Positions 46,615 to 56,606 are shown, counted from the first letter of the stretch. The stretch: DNA of 64,000 nt from Sphaerotilus microaerophilus (GCF_023734135.1 NZ_AP025730.1:558001-622000), one strand, 5' to 3'. A program made the numbers and translations. Notes: generated from the letters alone by a model not told the origin.

Positions 46615-47760
46615 ATGTCGTCCCCTGGAAACGCTGCTCGCCCGGTCACGCTGGAGGCGGAAGGTCCCGCGGGCCGGCTGTCGGTCCATGACGCCGACGG
46701 CGGGGCCGATGCCCACGGCGGCGCGGCGCGGGGGCGGTACCGCGGCCGCGGCGGGTTGACGCTGCTGGACGTGGCGAAGGCGCTTGGCGTCAGCCGCACC
46801 ACCGTCTCCAACGCCTACAACCGGCCGGACAAGCTCTCGGCCTCGCTGCGCGAGGAGATCCTCGATCGCGCGCGCGAACTGGGCTACTTCAGCCCCGATC
46901 CGACCGCACGGGCGCTGCGCCGCCGTGATCTGGCGGCGGTGGGCGTGGTCTTCCACCACGACCTGTCCTACGCGCTGAGCGACCCGACCGCGATGGTCTT
47001 CCTCAGCGGCGTGGCGGCCGAGCTGGACCGCCGCCACCTCGCGCTGCACCTGATTCCCAAGATGGGGCGGCGCCTGATGCTGGCCGCTGCCTTCCAATCG
47101 ATGGCGGACGCGATCATCGTGCACGCGGAGATCGGCCCCGAGTTCGTGCACGAGGTCACCGCCTCGCCCAAGCCCACCGTGCTGGTGGACACCACCGTGC
47201 CCGGCGTCCCGTCGGTGCTCACCGACGATCGGCAGGGGGCGCTGCGGGCGATGCAGCATGCGCTGGCCGCCCGGCCCGACGTGGTGGTGGTGCTGTGCTT
47301 CGCCATCGGCGAGGTCGAGCGGCTACGCGTGCTGGCCCTCACCGACCCGCCGCGCAGCGGCTACGTCGGTGACGAGCGCATGATCGGCTACGCCCAGGCC
47401 GCGGAGGAGGCGGGTTTTCCGGCCCAGCGCCTGCTCTGGCTGGACATCGACGACCACTTCCCCGAATCCGCCGGTGCGCGGCTCGCGGCGCTGGCGCCGA
47501 CGCTCCCTGCCGATGCCCGCGTAGCGATCGTCGCGATGAGCGACCGCCTGGCCCTGTCGGCGCTGGCCGAGACGCAGCGTTGGTCGCGCCCGCCGCCGGT
47601 GGCGCTGGTGGGCTTTGACGACTCGCCCGCCGCTGCCGCCGCTGGCCTCACCACGGTGCGCCAGGACAGCCATCGCAAGGGGGAGTTGGCGGTGCGACTG
47701 CTGCTCGACCGACTGCCGTCGGTCACCGTGCCGGTCAACCTGGTGGTGCGCAGCACCTGA
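46615..47760 (+). CDS. LacI-family transcriptional regulator of the maltodextrin locus
   Basis: 381 residues. After about 45 loose residues the LacI helix-turn-helix appears: LTLLDVAKALGVSRTTVSNAYNRPDKLS, then the hinge ARELGYFSPDPTARALRR. The effector domain has VGVVFHHDLSYALSDP, DAIIVHAEIG, PTVLVDTTVPGVPSVLTDD, VALVGFDDSPAAAAAGLTTVRQD. It lies just before the starch genes and probably represses them until an imported sugar binds. Three copies of GTTGATCGATTCAC, with central CG, lie downstream and are its likely operators. The start is uncertain; an upstream in-frame ATG at 46519 exists. Confidence 0.9.
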   Translation: MSSPGNAARPVTLEAEGPAGRLSVHDADGGADAHGGAARGRYRGRGGLTLLDVAKALGVSRTTVSNAYNRPDKLSASLREEILDRARELGYFSPDPTARALRRRDLAAVGVVFHHDLSYALSDPTAMVFLSGVAAELDRRHLALHLIPKMGRRLMLAAAFQSMADAIIVHAEIGPEFVHEVTASPKPTVLVDTTVPGVPSVLTDDRQGALRAMQHALAARPDVVVVLCFAIGEVERLRVLALTDPPRSGYVGDERMIGYAQAAEEAGFPAQRLLWLDIDDHFPESAGARLAALAPTLPADARVAIVAMSDRLALSALAETQRWSRPPPVALVGFDDSPAAAAAGLTTVRQDSHRKGELAVRLLLDRLPSVTVPVNLVVRST

Positions 47761-47802
47761 ACACCCCGGCGCCGGGGTTGACGGGCCCATCGGGGATGCC
47801 AC

Positions 47803-47816
47803 GTTGATCGATTCAC
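47803..47816 (+). promoter_or_regulatory. Operator-like element, copy 1 (before the SHOCT gene)
   Basis: GTTGATCGATTCAC, identical to the core of the two copies near lamB. It overlaps a possible -35 (TTGATC, 47804-47809) for the following GTG-start gene; TCTAAC at 47825-47830 is a weak -10. The palindromic core is ATCGAT, as expected for a LacI-type site. Confidence 0.7.
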
Positions 47817-47840
47817 TCTTTTGATCTAACGTCAGCCCCT

Positions 47841-48779
47841 GTGAAATCCCAACCCCTGCCCATCGCTCCTGTCGCCCCGAGTGGGCCTGCTGTTGGCTCG
47901 CGTCGCGCTGCGCGGTGGGGGCGGCTCGTTGCCGCCGGCCTGCTGGCCACCGCCACCTGCCTGGCCGCTGCGGCGCCGGGTCCGATGGACTTCCTCTACA
48001 CCCGCGGCGCGCCGCCGCGGGCCGACAACGCCGGGGCGCAACCGCGGGTCTGGAAGGTCGGCGAGTTCAGTGCGCTGCGGCTGGTGGATGCCGAGCCGGG
48101 CAGTGCCGGCGCCCGCCATCCGGTGGTGCTGGGGGCGGAGCGCTGGCGTGCCCTGCTGGCGCAGGTGGAACTTCGCGGCGACGGCGATCGCCGCACAGCG
48201 CTGTTCAGCGCTGATGAACTGGCCGACCTCACACCGGTGCTGGCGCGTGCGATGGCGGTGGCCGGCCCGGGCGATGACCTGCTGCTGCTCAGCTCGGCCC
48301 GGCGCGGCAACCTGCTGTCGGCGCCCCTGTCCGTCACGGCCCGCCTGTTCGTTCAGGACAGGCAGCTGAACCTGATCGTGCACGACACCCGCCGGGACGC
48401 CTACAGCGAATTCCGAGCGGTCCAACGGGTGCCGGCGTTCGAGTTCGGCAGCCGCAGGGCGGCATCGCCGGCCCGGCTGCATGTGGACGGCGCGGCGCAA
48501 CTGCGTCGTGGCGACTGGGTGGCCTGGCCACTGGACGGTGAACCAGCCCCGCCTGCGCGCGTGCAACCGGGGGCACCGGCCCCCGCAGCCGCTGCAGCGG
48601 CGGGGACCCCACCGGCGGCGGCGCCTGCTGCCAACGCGCTTCCGACCAAGCCCCGCGACGCGGCCTTCTACGCCGAGCAGGAAGAGCGCCTGCGTGGCCT
48701 GCAGCGCCTGCGGGATGCCGGCTTGCTGAGCGAGGAAGAGTTCCAGCGCAAGCGGCGCGCCATCCTCGACAGCCTGTGA
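47841..48779 (+). CDS. Secreted protein with C-terminal SHOCT domain
   Basis: 312 residues from a GTG. A basic region and a hydrophobic segment (GRLVAAGLLATATCLAAAA) form a signal peptide. The middle (about 60-215) is mixed alpha/beta and not recognised (VWKVGEFSALRLVDAE, LFVQDRQLNLIVHDTRRDAY). A proline/alanine linker (235-270) leads to a SHOCT helix pair at about 280-312 (EERLRGLQRLRDAGLLSEEEF, then KRRAIL). SHOCT domains are short oligomerisation modules. An operator copy sits at its promoter, suggesting co-regulation with the starch genes. Function unknown. Confidence 0.72.
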   Translation: MKSQPLPIAPVAPSGPAVGSRRAARWGRLVAAGLLATATCLAAAAPGPMDFLYTRGAPPRADNAGAQPRVWKVGEFSALRLVDAEPGSAGARHPVVLGAERWRALLAQVELRGDGDRRTALFSADELADLTPVLARAMAVAGPGDDLLLLSSARRGNLLSAPLSVTARLFVQDRQLNLIVHDTRRDAYSEFRAVQRVPAFEFGSRRAASPARLHVDGAAQLRRGDWVAWPLDGEPAPPARVQPGAPAPAAAAAAGTPPAAAPAANALPTKPRDAAFYAEQEERLRGLQRLRDAGLLSEEEFQRKRRAILDSL

Positions 48780-48969
48780 ATGCAGGCGAGACGGTAAGGC
48801 TGGACCGTCCGCAAATCCGCATCGAGAGTGCGGTCTCTGCCGATTTGTGTAAATCGTTGCGCTTCGGCAACGCAAAGCCCCGTCGACTGAATCCCCGGCC
48901 GTAACCGTTCGGGCCGCTCGGTACCCCCGGTTTTCACGGGGGTTCCCTCCTGCCGTTCACCTGCCAGGA

Positions 48970-48995
48970 GCGCCCCAGGGGGCGCCGATCGTTTT
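48970..48995 (+). terminator. Probable terminator upstream of the mal promoter
   Basis: GCGCCCC-AG-GGGGCGC (48970-48985) is a perfect 7 bp stem followed by CGATCGTTTT. It would stop transcripts from the SHOCT gene before the regulated mal promoter. Confidence 0.6.
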
Positions 48996-49068
48996 GCGCC
49001 AGAACAAAGGAAAGCCGGGTTTCCACTGGCTCAGGGTTTGCACGGATCCGTCAGATATTGACGCCAAA

Positions 49069-49087
49069 GTTGATCGATTCACAATCC
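49069..49087 (+). promoter_or_regulatory. Operator-like repeat, copy 2
   Basis: GTTGATCGATTCACAATCC, repeated identically at 49102-49120 in the same orientation, 33 bp apart (about three helical turns). This spacing would allow two repressor dimers to bind the same DNA face. It overlaps the candidate -10 box. Confidence 0.75.
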
Positions 49088-49101
49088 TGTCCGTAGTCGA
49101 T

Positions 49102-49120
49102 GTTGATCGATTCACAATCC
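49102..49120 (+). promoter_or_regulatory. Operator-like repeat, copy 3
   Basis: Exact second copy of GTTGATCGATTCACAATCC, about 17-35 bases downstream of the inferred transcription start, where a bound repressor would block elongation. Confidence 0.75.
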
Positions 49121-49214
49121 CGCCGCAGCCTGTCCCGCCTGCTCCCGGAGCTCGACCGATGACGGTCCGAGCCGCGGCGCTTCCTGTCCCGTTTCGAGCA
49201 ATGAGGAGATGACA

Positions 49215-50468
49215 ATGCGCAAGACGTTCAAGCCCCTCCCGATCGTTCTGGCCCTGGGTGCGGCCCTGGCGGCACCGGCCGTGTTGGCCGACGGTCTGGA
49301 ATACCACGGCTATGTGCGCGCCCAGGCGGGTGGCACCAGCGAGGGTGGCAACCTGCAGTGCTTCCAGGAGAACGGGGGCCGCGCGAAATATCGCCTGGGC
49401 AACGAGTGCGACAACTTCAGCGAGCACAGCGTCGCGCTGCCCTTCGGTGACGCCAACGGCGTCTGGTACAAGTACAAGCTCACCCTGGCCATCCAGAACC
49501 AGGGCAAGCAGGATGCGGAATCCACCAACGGCGGAGCCATGAATTGGCAGCACCGGGAGAACTACATCTCCGCGGGCGGCTTCTTCGGCCGTGGATTCAT
49601 GGAGAACGCCAGCCTGTGGGTGGGTCAGCGGTTCTACAACCGCCATGACGTCCACATGAACGACTTCTACTACTGGGGCAACAGCGGCACCGGTGCCGGT
49701 ATCGAGGAAGTCCAGGCCGGGCCGGTCAAGCTGGCCTTTGCCTACCTGCAGAACCAGGGCAATGCCAACGCCGCAAACGACGTGGTCAACAAGCGCTATT
49801 CGGTGCGCTTCTATGACATCGACGTCAACCCCGGCGGCAAGTTCGAGGGTGAATACGTGCACCTGATGGACAGCACGGCGGCCGATGGCGTGACCAAGGG
49901 CAGTGGCGACATGCTCTTCCTGCAGCACACGCAGGGCGGGCTGCTGGGTGGCTTCAACAAGGTGGCCGTGGTGCTCGGGCGCGAGCAGGGGGCTGGCTGG
50001 GAGTGGTTGCCGACCTACGCGGGCACGGGCGACCAGAATGGCGCCAAGGCTTGGCGGGTGCATGAGCAGCTGTCCTTTGCCTTCCCGGGTTCGGGCTGGA
50101 GCGGCACCGCGACGGCTCACTACGGCAAGTACAAGAACGGCGGCGGCCAGACCTGGAGCTGGGCGAGCATCGGTGTGCGCCCGGTGTACAACTTCACCAA
50201 GAACTTCAGCCTGGCGACGGAGCTGGGGCATGACGAAGCCAAGGCCACCTGGGGTGCTGACGCTGGCAAGGCGTCGAAGCTCGACAAGCTGACCATCGCG
50301 CCGCAACTGGCGCTGAGTGAAGGCGTCTGGTCCCGCCCGGTGCTGCGTGCCTTCATCACGCACGCACGCTGGAACGACGTGGCACGCAACTACGGCATTG
50401 CCAACGGCGTGTTCGGTACCAAGAACAGCGGCACGACCTTTGGCGTGCAGGCCGAGGCTTGGTGGTGA
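49215..50468 (+). CDS. lamB: Maltoporin (LamB-type carbohydrate porin)
   Basis: 417 residues. The signal peptide ends at PAVLA before DGLEYHGYVRAQAG, a typical maltoporin N-terminus. The barrel contains CRLGNECDNFSE-like elements (YRLGNECDNFSEHSV), WVGQRFYNRHDVHMNDFYYW (maltoporin marker) and the C-terminal GVQAEAWW. A trimeric outer-membrane channel with a greasy slide for malto-oligosaccharides. Of two close ATGs (49209, 49215) the second is spaced properly from GAGGAG. First gene of the operon under two operator copies. Confidence 0.94.
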   Translation: MRKTFKPLPIVLALGAALAAPAVLADGLEYHGYVRAQAGGTSEGGNLQCFQENGGRAKYRLGNECDNFSEHSVALPFGDANGVWYKYKLTLAIQNQGKQDAESTNGGAMNWQHRENYISAGGFFGRGFMENASLWVGQRFYNRHDVHMNDFYYWGNSGTGAGIEEVQAGPVKLAFAYLQNQGNANAANDVVNKRYSVRFYDIDVNPGGKFEGEYVHLMDSTAADGVTKGSGDMLFLQHTQGGLLGGFNKVAVVLGREQGAGWEWLPTYAGTGDQNGAKAWRVHEQLSFAFPGSGWSGTATAHYGKYKNGGGQTWSWASIGVRPVYNFTKNFSLATELGHDEAKATWGADAGKASKLDKLTIAPQLALSEGVWSRPVLRAFITHARWNDVARNYGIANGVFGTKNSGTTFGVQAEAWW

Positions 50469-50607
50469 TCTGCCCGGTGGCCGGCTGCCTGAGCCGTTCC
50501 CGGGCGGCCCCTCGCGGGCCGACCGACCGTCAATGCATCCCAATGGCCGGCCGCCACGTCCGGCCGGCATCGCGCCGCGCGGCGGCGCCTCATCGCAAGG
50601 AAAACCC

Positions 50608-51813
<1,206 letters not shown>

Positions 51814-51946
51814 GCCCCTTCGGCTGTTGATGCCGGCGCGTCCCGGCGGCCCGCGCGACCACCCCGGTTGCACGGGCTGCGGGCCGCATGCCGCACCGAG
51901 TGCCGGTCCCGCTGCAGAGCAGGCCACACCGCGGACCTCTCCGACC

Positions 51947-53491
51947 ATGCAAGTCACATCCTCCTCACGCCGCTGGCTTGTGCCGGCGCTGGCCGCCGTC
52001 GGCGCGCTCGCGGTGCTCTACCTGGTGACGCTGGTCTACGCGGTGGGCCAGACGCTGCTGGCCGGCACCTTGCTGGTGATCGCCGCGCTGGCCCTGTGGG
52101 CCTACACGTCGAAGAAGACCGTGGCACTGCGCTACCTCTTTCCGGGCGTGGCCGCGGCGATCGTGTTCGTCATCTTTCCGATGGTCTACACCATCGCGAT
52201 CGGCTTCACGAACTACAGCTCGCGCAACCTGCTCGAATACGAACGGGTCCAGCAGATCCTGCAGGAGGAAACCTTCCGTGCCCCCGGGCCGGCCTACAAG
52301 TTCTCGCTGCACCCGGATGCGCATCAGTTCCGCATCCGCCTGGAGGACCAGGAGGACGACAAGCGTGTCTTCATCTCCAGTGCGCTGGCGCTGCGCCAGC
52401 CGGCCTCGCTGACCGTCGATGTGCTGCCCGAGGCCGAGGCCAAGGTGGTGATCGGCGATGCCCTGCCGCTCAAGGAGGTGATCGCGCAGCAGAAGGACAT
52501 CAAGGCGCTCACGCTGCGCTTTGCCGATGGCAAGCAGGTGCGCATGACCTCCCTGCGCGAATTCGCGCCGGCCCAGCCGCTGTACAAGCCGGGCGCCGAC
52601 GGCAGCCTGACCAACGTCGACACCGGCGAGGTGCTCAAGCCCAACTTCAAGAGCGGCTTCTTCGAGAACGCCGCCGGCGAGCACAAGGAGCCAGGTTTCC
52701 GGGTCGGCGTCGGCTTCGACCACTACCGTCGCATCTTCACCGACAAGCGCTTCCAGGAGCCGTTTGCGCGCATCTTCATCTGGACGGTGGTCTTCTCGGC
52801 GCTCACCGTGCTGTTCGCCGCCAGCCTGGGCATGCTGCTGGCGGTGCTGCTGAACTGGGAAGGGCTCAAGGGCCGTGCCGTCTACCGGCTGGTGCTGTTC
52901 CTGCCCTACGCGGTGCCGGGCTTCATCTCCATCCTGATCTTCAAGGGGCTGTTCAACGCCAACCTGGGCGAGATCAACCTGATCCTGAACGCGCTGTTCG
53001 GCATCAAGCCGGCCTGGTTCGCCGACCCCTTCCTGGCCAAGACGATGATCCTCATCGTCAACACCTGGCTGGGCTTCCCGTACATGATGGTGGTGTGCAT
53101 GGGGCTGATCAAGTCCATCCCCAGCGACCTGTACGAGGCCTCTGCGGTGGCCGGTGCCGGTCCGATCACCAACTTCGTCAGCATCACCGCGCCGCTGATC
53201 ATCAAGCCGCTCACGCCGCTGCTGATCTCGTCCTTCGCGTTCAACTTCAACAACTTCGTGCTGATCGCGCTGCTCACCGGCGGGCGGCCCGATTTCCTGG
53301 ACATCAGCGTGCCGGCGGGCACCACCGACATCCTGGTGTCCTACACCTTCCGCATGGCCTTCCAGGACTCCGGCCAGCAGTTCGGCCTGGCCTCGGCCAT
53401 CTCCACCGTGATCTTCCTGCTGGTGGCCGCCATCACCCTGGTGCAGATGCGCTTCACGCGCCTGGCCCAGGACGACAACGGCAAGCGCTGA
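51947..53491 (+). CDS. malF: Maltose ABC transporter permease MalF
   Basis: 514 residues, E. coli MalF length. N-terminal helices (PALAAVGALAVLYLVTLVYA and onward) precede a large periplasmic P2 loop (about 85-265, with YSSRNLLEYERVQQIL and VGFDHYRRIF) and then six core helices. The cytoplasmic EAA loop is LYEASAVAGAGPITNFVSITAPL, which contacts MalK. VQMRFTRLAQ closes the protein. It forms the translocation pore with MalG. 133 bp follow malE without another gene. Confidence 0.95.
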   Translation: MQVTSSSRRWLVPALAAVGALAVLYLVTLVYAVGQTLLAGTLLVIAALALWAYTSKKTVALRYLFPGVAAAIVFVIFPMVYTIAIGFTNYSSRNLLEYERVQQILQEETFRAPGPAYKFSLHPDAHQFRIRLEDQEDDKRVFISSALALRQPASLTVDVLPEAEAKVVIGDALPLKEVIAQQKDIKALTLRFADGKQVRMTSLREFAPAQPLYKPGADGSLTNVDTGEVLKPNFKSGFFENAAGEHKEPGFRVGVGFDHYRRIFTDKRFQEPFARIFIWTVVFSALTVLFAASLGMLLAVLLNWEGLKGRAVYRLVLFLPYAVPGFISILIFKGLFNANLGEINLILNALFGIKPAWFADPFLAKTMILIVNTWLGFPYMMVVCMGLIKSIPSDLYEASAVAGAGPITNFVSITAPLIIKPLTPLLISSFAFNFNNFVLIALLTGGRPDFLDISVPAGTTDILVSYTFRMAFQDSGQQFGLASAISTVIFLLVAAITLVQMRFTRLAQDDNGKR

Positions 53492-53524
53492 TCGGCCCGG
53501 CCGTTCGATAGGAGACCCCGCACC

Positions 53525-54415
53525 ATGGCCCTCGTCGTCGACAAGTCGCAGCGCTGGCGCGTGCTGGCCGCGCACCTCTTCCTCATCGTGCTCTGCGCGG
53601 TGGTGGTGTTCCCCTTCCTGGTGGTGCTGTCGGTGTCGTTCCGGCCCGGCAACTTCGCCACCGGCAGCCTGATCCCCAGCGAGATCAGCTTCGAGCACTG
53701 GCGCTACGCCTTTGGCCTGCCCTACCAGGCGGCCAACGGCCAGCTGGTCGAGCCCGAGCTGCCGGTGCTGCGCTGGCTGTGGAACTCGATCAAGGTGGCC
53801 ACCGTCTCGGGGCTGATCACGCTGCTGCTGTCCACCACCGCGGCCTACGCCCTGGCGCGCATGAAGTTCCGCGGCCGCAACCAGGTGCTCACCGGCCTGA
53901 TGCTGATGCAGATGTTCCCGGCGGTGCTGGCGCTGGTGGCCATCTTCGCGATCTTCGACCGCATCGGCGCGGCCTTCCCGGCCTTCGGCATCGACTCGCA
54001 CTGGGCGCTGATCCTGGCCTATTCGGGCGGCATCGCGATGCACGTGTGGACCATCAAGGGCTACTACGAGACCATCCCCTACGAGATGGAGGAGGCCGCC
54101 AAGGTCGACGGCGCCTCGCCCTGGCAGGCCTTCCGCTGGGTGCTGCTGCCCATGGCGCTGCCCATCCTGGCGGTGGTGTTCCTGCTGTCCTTCATCGGTG
54201 CGGTGATCGAGTACCCGGTCGCCTCGATCCTGCTCAACACCCAGGACCACCTGACCCTGGCGGTGGGCACCAAGCTCTTCGTGCACGAGCACAACTTCCG
54301 CTGGGGCGACTTCGCCGCCACCGCCATCCTCTCCGGCCTGCCGATCACCGCGGTGTTCGTGCTGGCGCAGAAGTGGCTGATTTCCGGCCTGACCGCCGGT
54401 GGCACCAAGGGTTGA
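53525..54415 (+). CDS. malG: Maltose ABC transporter permease MalG
   Basis: 296 residues with six membrane helices. HLFLIVLCAVVVFPFLVVLSVSF opens; FATGSLIPSEISFEHWRYAFG is the periplasmic start typical of MalG. The EAA loop is MEEAAKVDGASPWQAFRWVLLP. The C-terminus ends LISGLTAGGTKG, as in E. coli MalG whose tail reaches into MalK. AGGAGA precedes the ATG; the gap from malF is 33 bp. Confidence 0.96.
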   Translation: MALVVDKSQRWRVLAAHLFLIVLCAVVVFPFLVVLSVSFRPGNFATGSLIPSEISFEHWRYAFGLPYQAANGQLVEPELPVLRWLWNSIKVATVSGLITLLLSTTAAYALARMKFRGRNQVLTGLMLMQMFPAVLALVAIFAIFDRIGAAFPAFGIDSHWALILAYSGGIAMHVWTIKGYYETIPYEMEEAAKVDGASPWQAFRWVLLPMALPILAVVFLLSFIGAVIEYPVASILLNTQDHLTLAVGTKLFVHEHNFRWGDFAATAILSGLPITAVFVLAQKWLISGLTAGGTKG

Positions 54416-54504
54416 CCCGTCCTGCGGACACACGAACGCGCACGTTCTGACTTCAGCGGCCCTGCCGCCCACGCTTTCCCCCTCCCTCACGACAGGAGTT
54501 GTCC

Positions 54505-54948
54505 ATGAGCACCATCCGCCTCTCCAAGCGCCTCGCTGCCCTCGCTCTGGCCACCATCGTTGCGCCGCTGACCACGCTGGCCGCCCCGCCCGAGGGCAAG
54601 GTCCAGATCAACTACAACCGCTGCGACAACACCTACGACGGCTGGGGTGTGCACCTGTGGAAGAACCCCGGCATCCCGCTGGAAGGCATCGAGTGGCAAA
54701 AGCCCATGATGCCCACCGGCAAGAACGACTTCGGCGTGTTCTGGCAGGCCGACCTGTCCGCCTTCGGCAGCTCGGGCAACGTGAACTACATCGTCCACAA
54801 GGGCGACACCAAGGAACAGGGCGGCCGCGACATGAAGTTCGACGGCAAGACCATCAAAGAGATCTGGGTCAACAGCGGCGACCGCAAGATCTATGCGTCG
54901 CTGGAAGACGCCAAGAAGGGCCGCGAGGAAGCGCCCTGCAAGCCGTGA
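54505..54948 (+). CDS. Stand-alone secreted pullulanase-associated (PUD/CBM41-like) domain protein
   Basis: 147 residues: a signal peptide ending near TTLAAPPEG, then one pullulanase-associated domain of about 115 residues (VQINYNRCDNTYDGWGVHLW, FWQADLSAFGSSGNVNYIVHKGD, EIWVNSGDRKIY). This module normally appears as a starch-binding part of pullulanases; the pullulanase downstream carries two copies. As a free periplasmic protein it may hold dextrins near the transporter. CAGGAG 6 bases before the ATG supports the start; a TTG six bases earlier is less likely. Confidence 0.85.
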   Translation: MSTIRLSKRLAALALATIVAPLTTLAAPPEGKVQINYNRCDNTYDGWGVHLWKNPGIPLEGIEWQKPMMPTGKNDFGVFWQADLSAFGSSGNVNYIVHKGDTKEQGGRDMKFDGKTIKEIWVNSGDRKIYASLEDAKKGREEAPCKP

Positions 54949-54998
54949 CACCCGCAGTGACACGGACCCACTGACGTCGCCAACGAGACCGCCCCGCC

Positions 54999-56606
54999 AT
55001 GAAGCCCGCCGCCCTGCTCCTGTCCCTGCTGCTCGCTGCCTGCGGCGGCGGTGGCTCCGCGTCCACCGAACCGCCTCCCGCGGTGGATGTGTCCACCGTG
55101 GCGCAGGCGGACTCGCCCAGCGCGCTGCCGGCCGGCTGGCAGCACGGCGCCTTCATGGAGATCTACGTCCGCGGCTACCAGGACAGTGACGGTGACGGCA
55201 TCGGCGACCTGCGCGGCCTGATCAGCCGGCTCGATTACCTCCAGGATCTGGGCATCACCGGCCTGTGGCTGATGCCGGTGACCCAGAGCCAGGACCGCGA
55301 CCACGGCTATGCGGTGAGCGACTACCGCCGCGTCGAGGCCGACTACGGCAGCCTGGACGATTTCAAGGAGCTGCTGAGCCAGGCGCATGCGCGCGGCATC
55401 GGCGTGATCGTCGACTACGTGATGAACCACAGCGGCGCGACGAACCCGCTGTTCCTCAATTCGCGTCACGCCGCCGACAACCCCTACCGCGGCTGGTACG
55501 TCTGGAGCGGTGGCGCGCCCAGCAGCGCCTGGAACATCTACGGCAGCTACCCCTGGTACTCGACGGGCAGCGGCTGGTACTTCGCCGGCTTCTGGAGCCA
55601 GATGCCGGACTTCAACCTGCGCAACGCCGAGGCCGTCGCCTACCACCACAGCAACCTGCGCTACTGGCTCAACCTGGGGGTGGACGGCTTCCGCTTCGAC
55701 GCGGTGGGCAACCTGATCGAGAACGGCGCCGCCGCCTGGGAGAACCAGAGCGAGAACGACGCTCTGATGGCCACGGTGCGCCAGGTGGTGCAGGCCTACC
55801 CGAACCGCTACATGGTCTGCGAGGCGCCTGGCCAGCCGCAGCGCTACGGGGCGGACACGGTCTGCGGCGGCGCCTTCGCCTTCGGCCAGCAGACCGCGGT
55901 GATCGACGCCACGGCGGGTGACGCCGCAGCCGTCGCCAGCACCGCGGCCTACTTCAGCAGCGCGCCCACCGGCATGGCCAGCTTCCTGAGCAACCACGAC
56001 GCCTTCGCCGGCGAGCGGCTGTGGGACCAGGTCAGCGGCAACGCCGCCGAGTACCGGCTGGCCGCGGCCACCAACTTGCTGCAGGGCCGCACCCCCTTCC
56101 TCTACTACGGCGAGGAGATCGGCATGGCCGGCGGTGCAGGCCTGACCGGTGACTGGAAGCTGCGCACCCCGATGAGCTGGACCAGCAGCAACCGCGGCAG
56201 CGACGGCTTCAGCACCGCGAGCCCCTTCCGCGCCAACTCCGCCAACGTCGGCTCGAACAACGTGCTCGCCCAGGCGGGTGTGGCCGACTCGCTGCACAGC
56301 TTCTACAAGGACGTGATCGCGCTGCGCAAGTCACGTGCCTCACTGATGACCGGGGCCTACCGGAACCCCGCGGCCCAGGGCGCGGTGATGAGCTTCCAGC
56401 GCGTCGAGGGCAGCGAGACCACGGTGGTCGCCTTCAACTACGCCAACAGCCTGGCCACCGCGAGCCTCGCCGGCCTGCCGGCCAACGCGGTGTTGCGCCG
56501 CCTCTGGCCGGTGGGCGGGGCCAACGCCGCGGCCGATGCGGCCGGGGCGGCCCAGGTGCCGATGGCGGCGCGCAGCTTCACCGCCTTCGCGGTGCAGGCG
56601 CCCTGA
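54999..56606 (+). CDS. GH13 alpha-amylase-family lipoprotein
   Basis: 535 residues; the lipobox LLAAC gives a lipidated cysteine 15 followed by GGGGS. GH13 barrel: FMEIYVRGYQDSDGDGIGDL, YVMNHSG, nucleophile in GFRFDAV (Asp234), acid/base in MVCEAPGQP (Glu275), transition-state stabiliser in LSNHDAF (Asp334). LQGRTPFLYYGEEIGMAG and TPMSWTSSNRGSDGF are typical of the alpha-glucosidase/alpha-amylase-like bacterial branch. A beta C-domain ends the protein. It probably hydrolyses maltodextrins at the cell surface or in the periplasm. Confidence 0.92.
   Translation: MKPAALLLSLLLAACGGGGSASTEPPPAVDVSTVAQADSPSALPAGWQHGAFMEIYVRGYQDSDGDGIGDLRGLISRLDYLQDLGITGLWLMPVTQSQDRDHGYAVSDYRRVEADYGSLDDFKELLSQAHARGIGVIVDYVMNHSGATNPLFLNSRHAADNPYRGWYVWSGGAPSSAWNIYGSYPWYSTGSGWYFAGFWSQMPDFNLRNAEAVAYHHSNLRYWLNLGVDGFRFDAVGNLIENGAAAWENQSENDALMATVRQVVQAYPNRYMVCEAPGQPQRYGADTVCGGAFAFGQQTAVIDATAGDAAAVASTAAYFSSAPTGMASFLSNHDAFAGERLWDQVSGNAAEYRLAAATNLLQGRTPFLYYGEEIGMAGGAGLTGDWKLRTPMSWTSSNRGSDGFSTASPFRANSANVGSNNVLAQAGVADSLHSFYKDVIALRKSRASLMTGAYRNPAAQGAVMSFQRVEGSETTVVAFNYANSLATASLAGLPANAVLRRLWPVGGANAAADAAGAAQVPMAARSFTAFAVQAP

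Larger units (their letters stand above)
48780..49214 (+). promoter_or_regulatory. Long leader of the lamB-malEFG operon
   Basis: 435 bp without a gene. In order it holds three hairpins: CGTTGC-loop-GCAACG (48855-48872), ACCCCCG-loop-CGGGGGT (48923-48943) and a terminator-like stem at 48970. Then come a promoter candidate TTGACG (49058-49063), 16 bp, CACAAT (49080-49085), two operator-like repeats, and GAGGAG before the ATG at 49215. The first operator copy covers the -10, consistent with repression. Confidence 0.6.

Noticed and set aside
41893..47259. 1788-codon minus-strand open frame
   Set aside because: It lies antisense to the alpha-2-macroglobulin gene. Its protein is a histidine/arginine/glutamine/glycine-rich string without domains, as expected from GC-rich codon shadows.
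51965..54490. 841-codon minus-strand open frame
   Set aside because: Antisense to malF and malG; H/Q/R-rich shadow.
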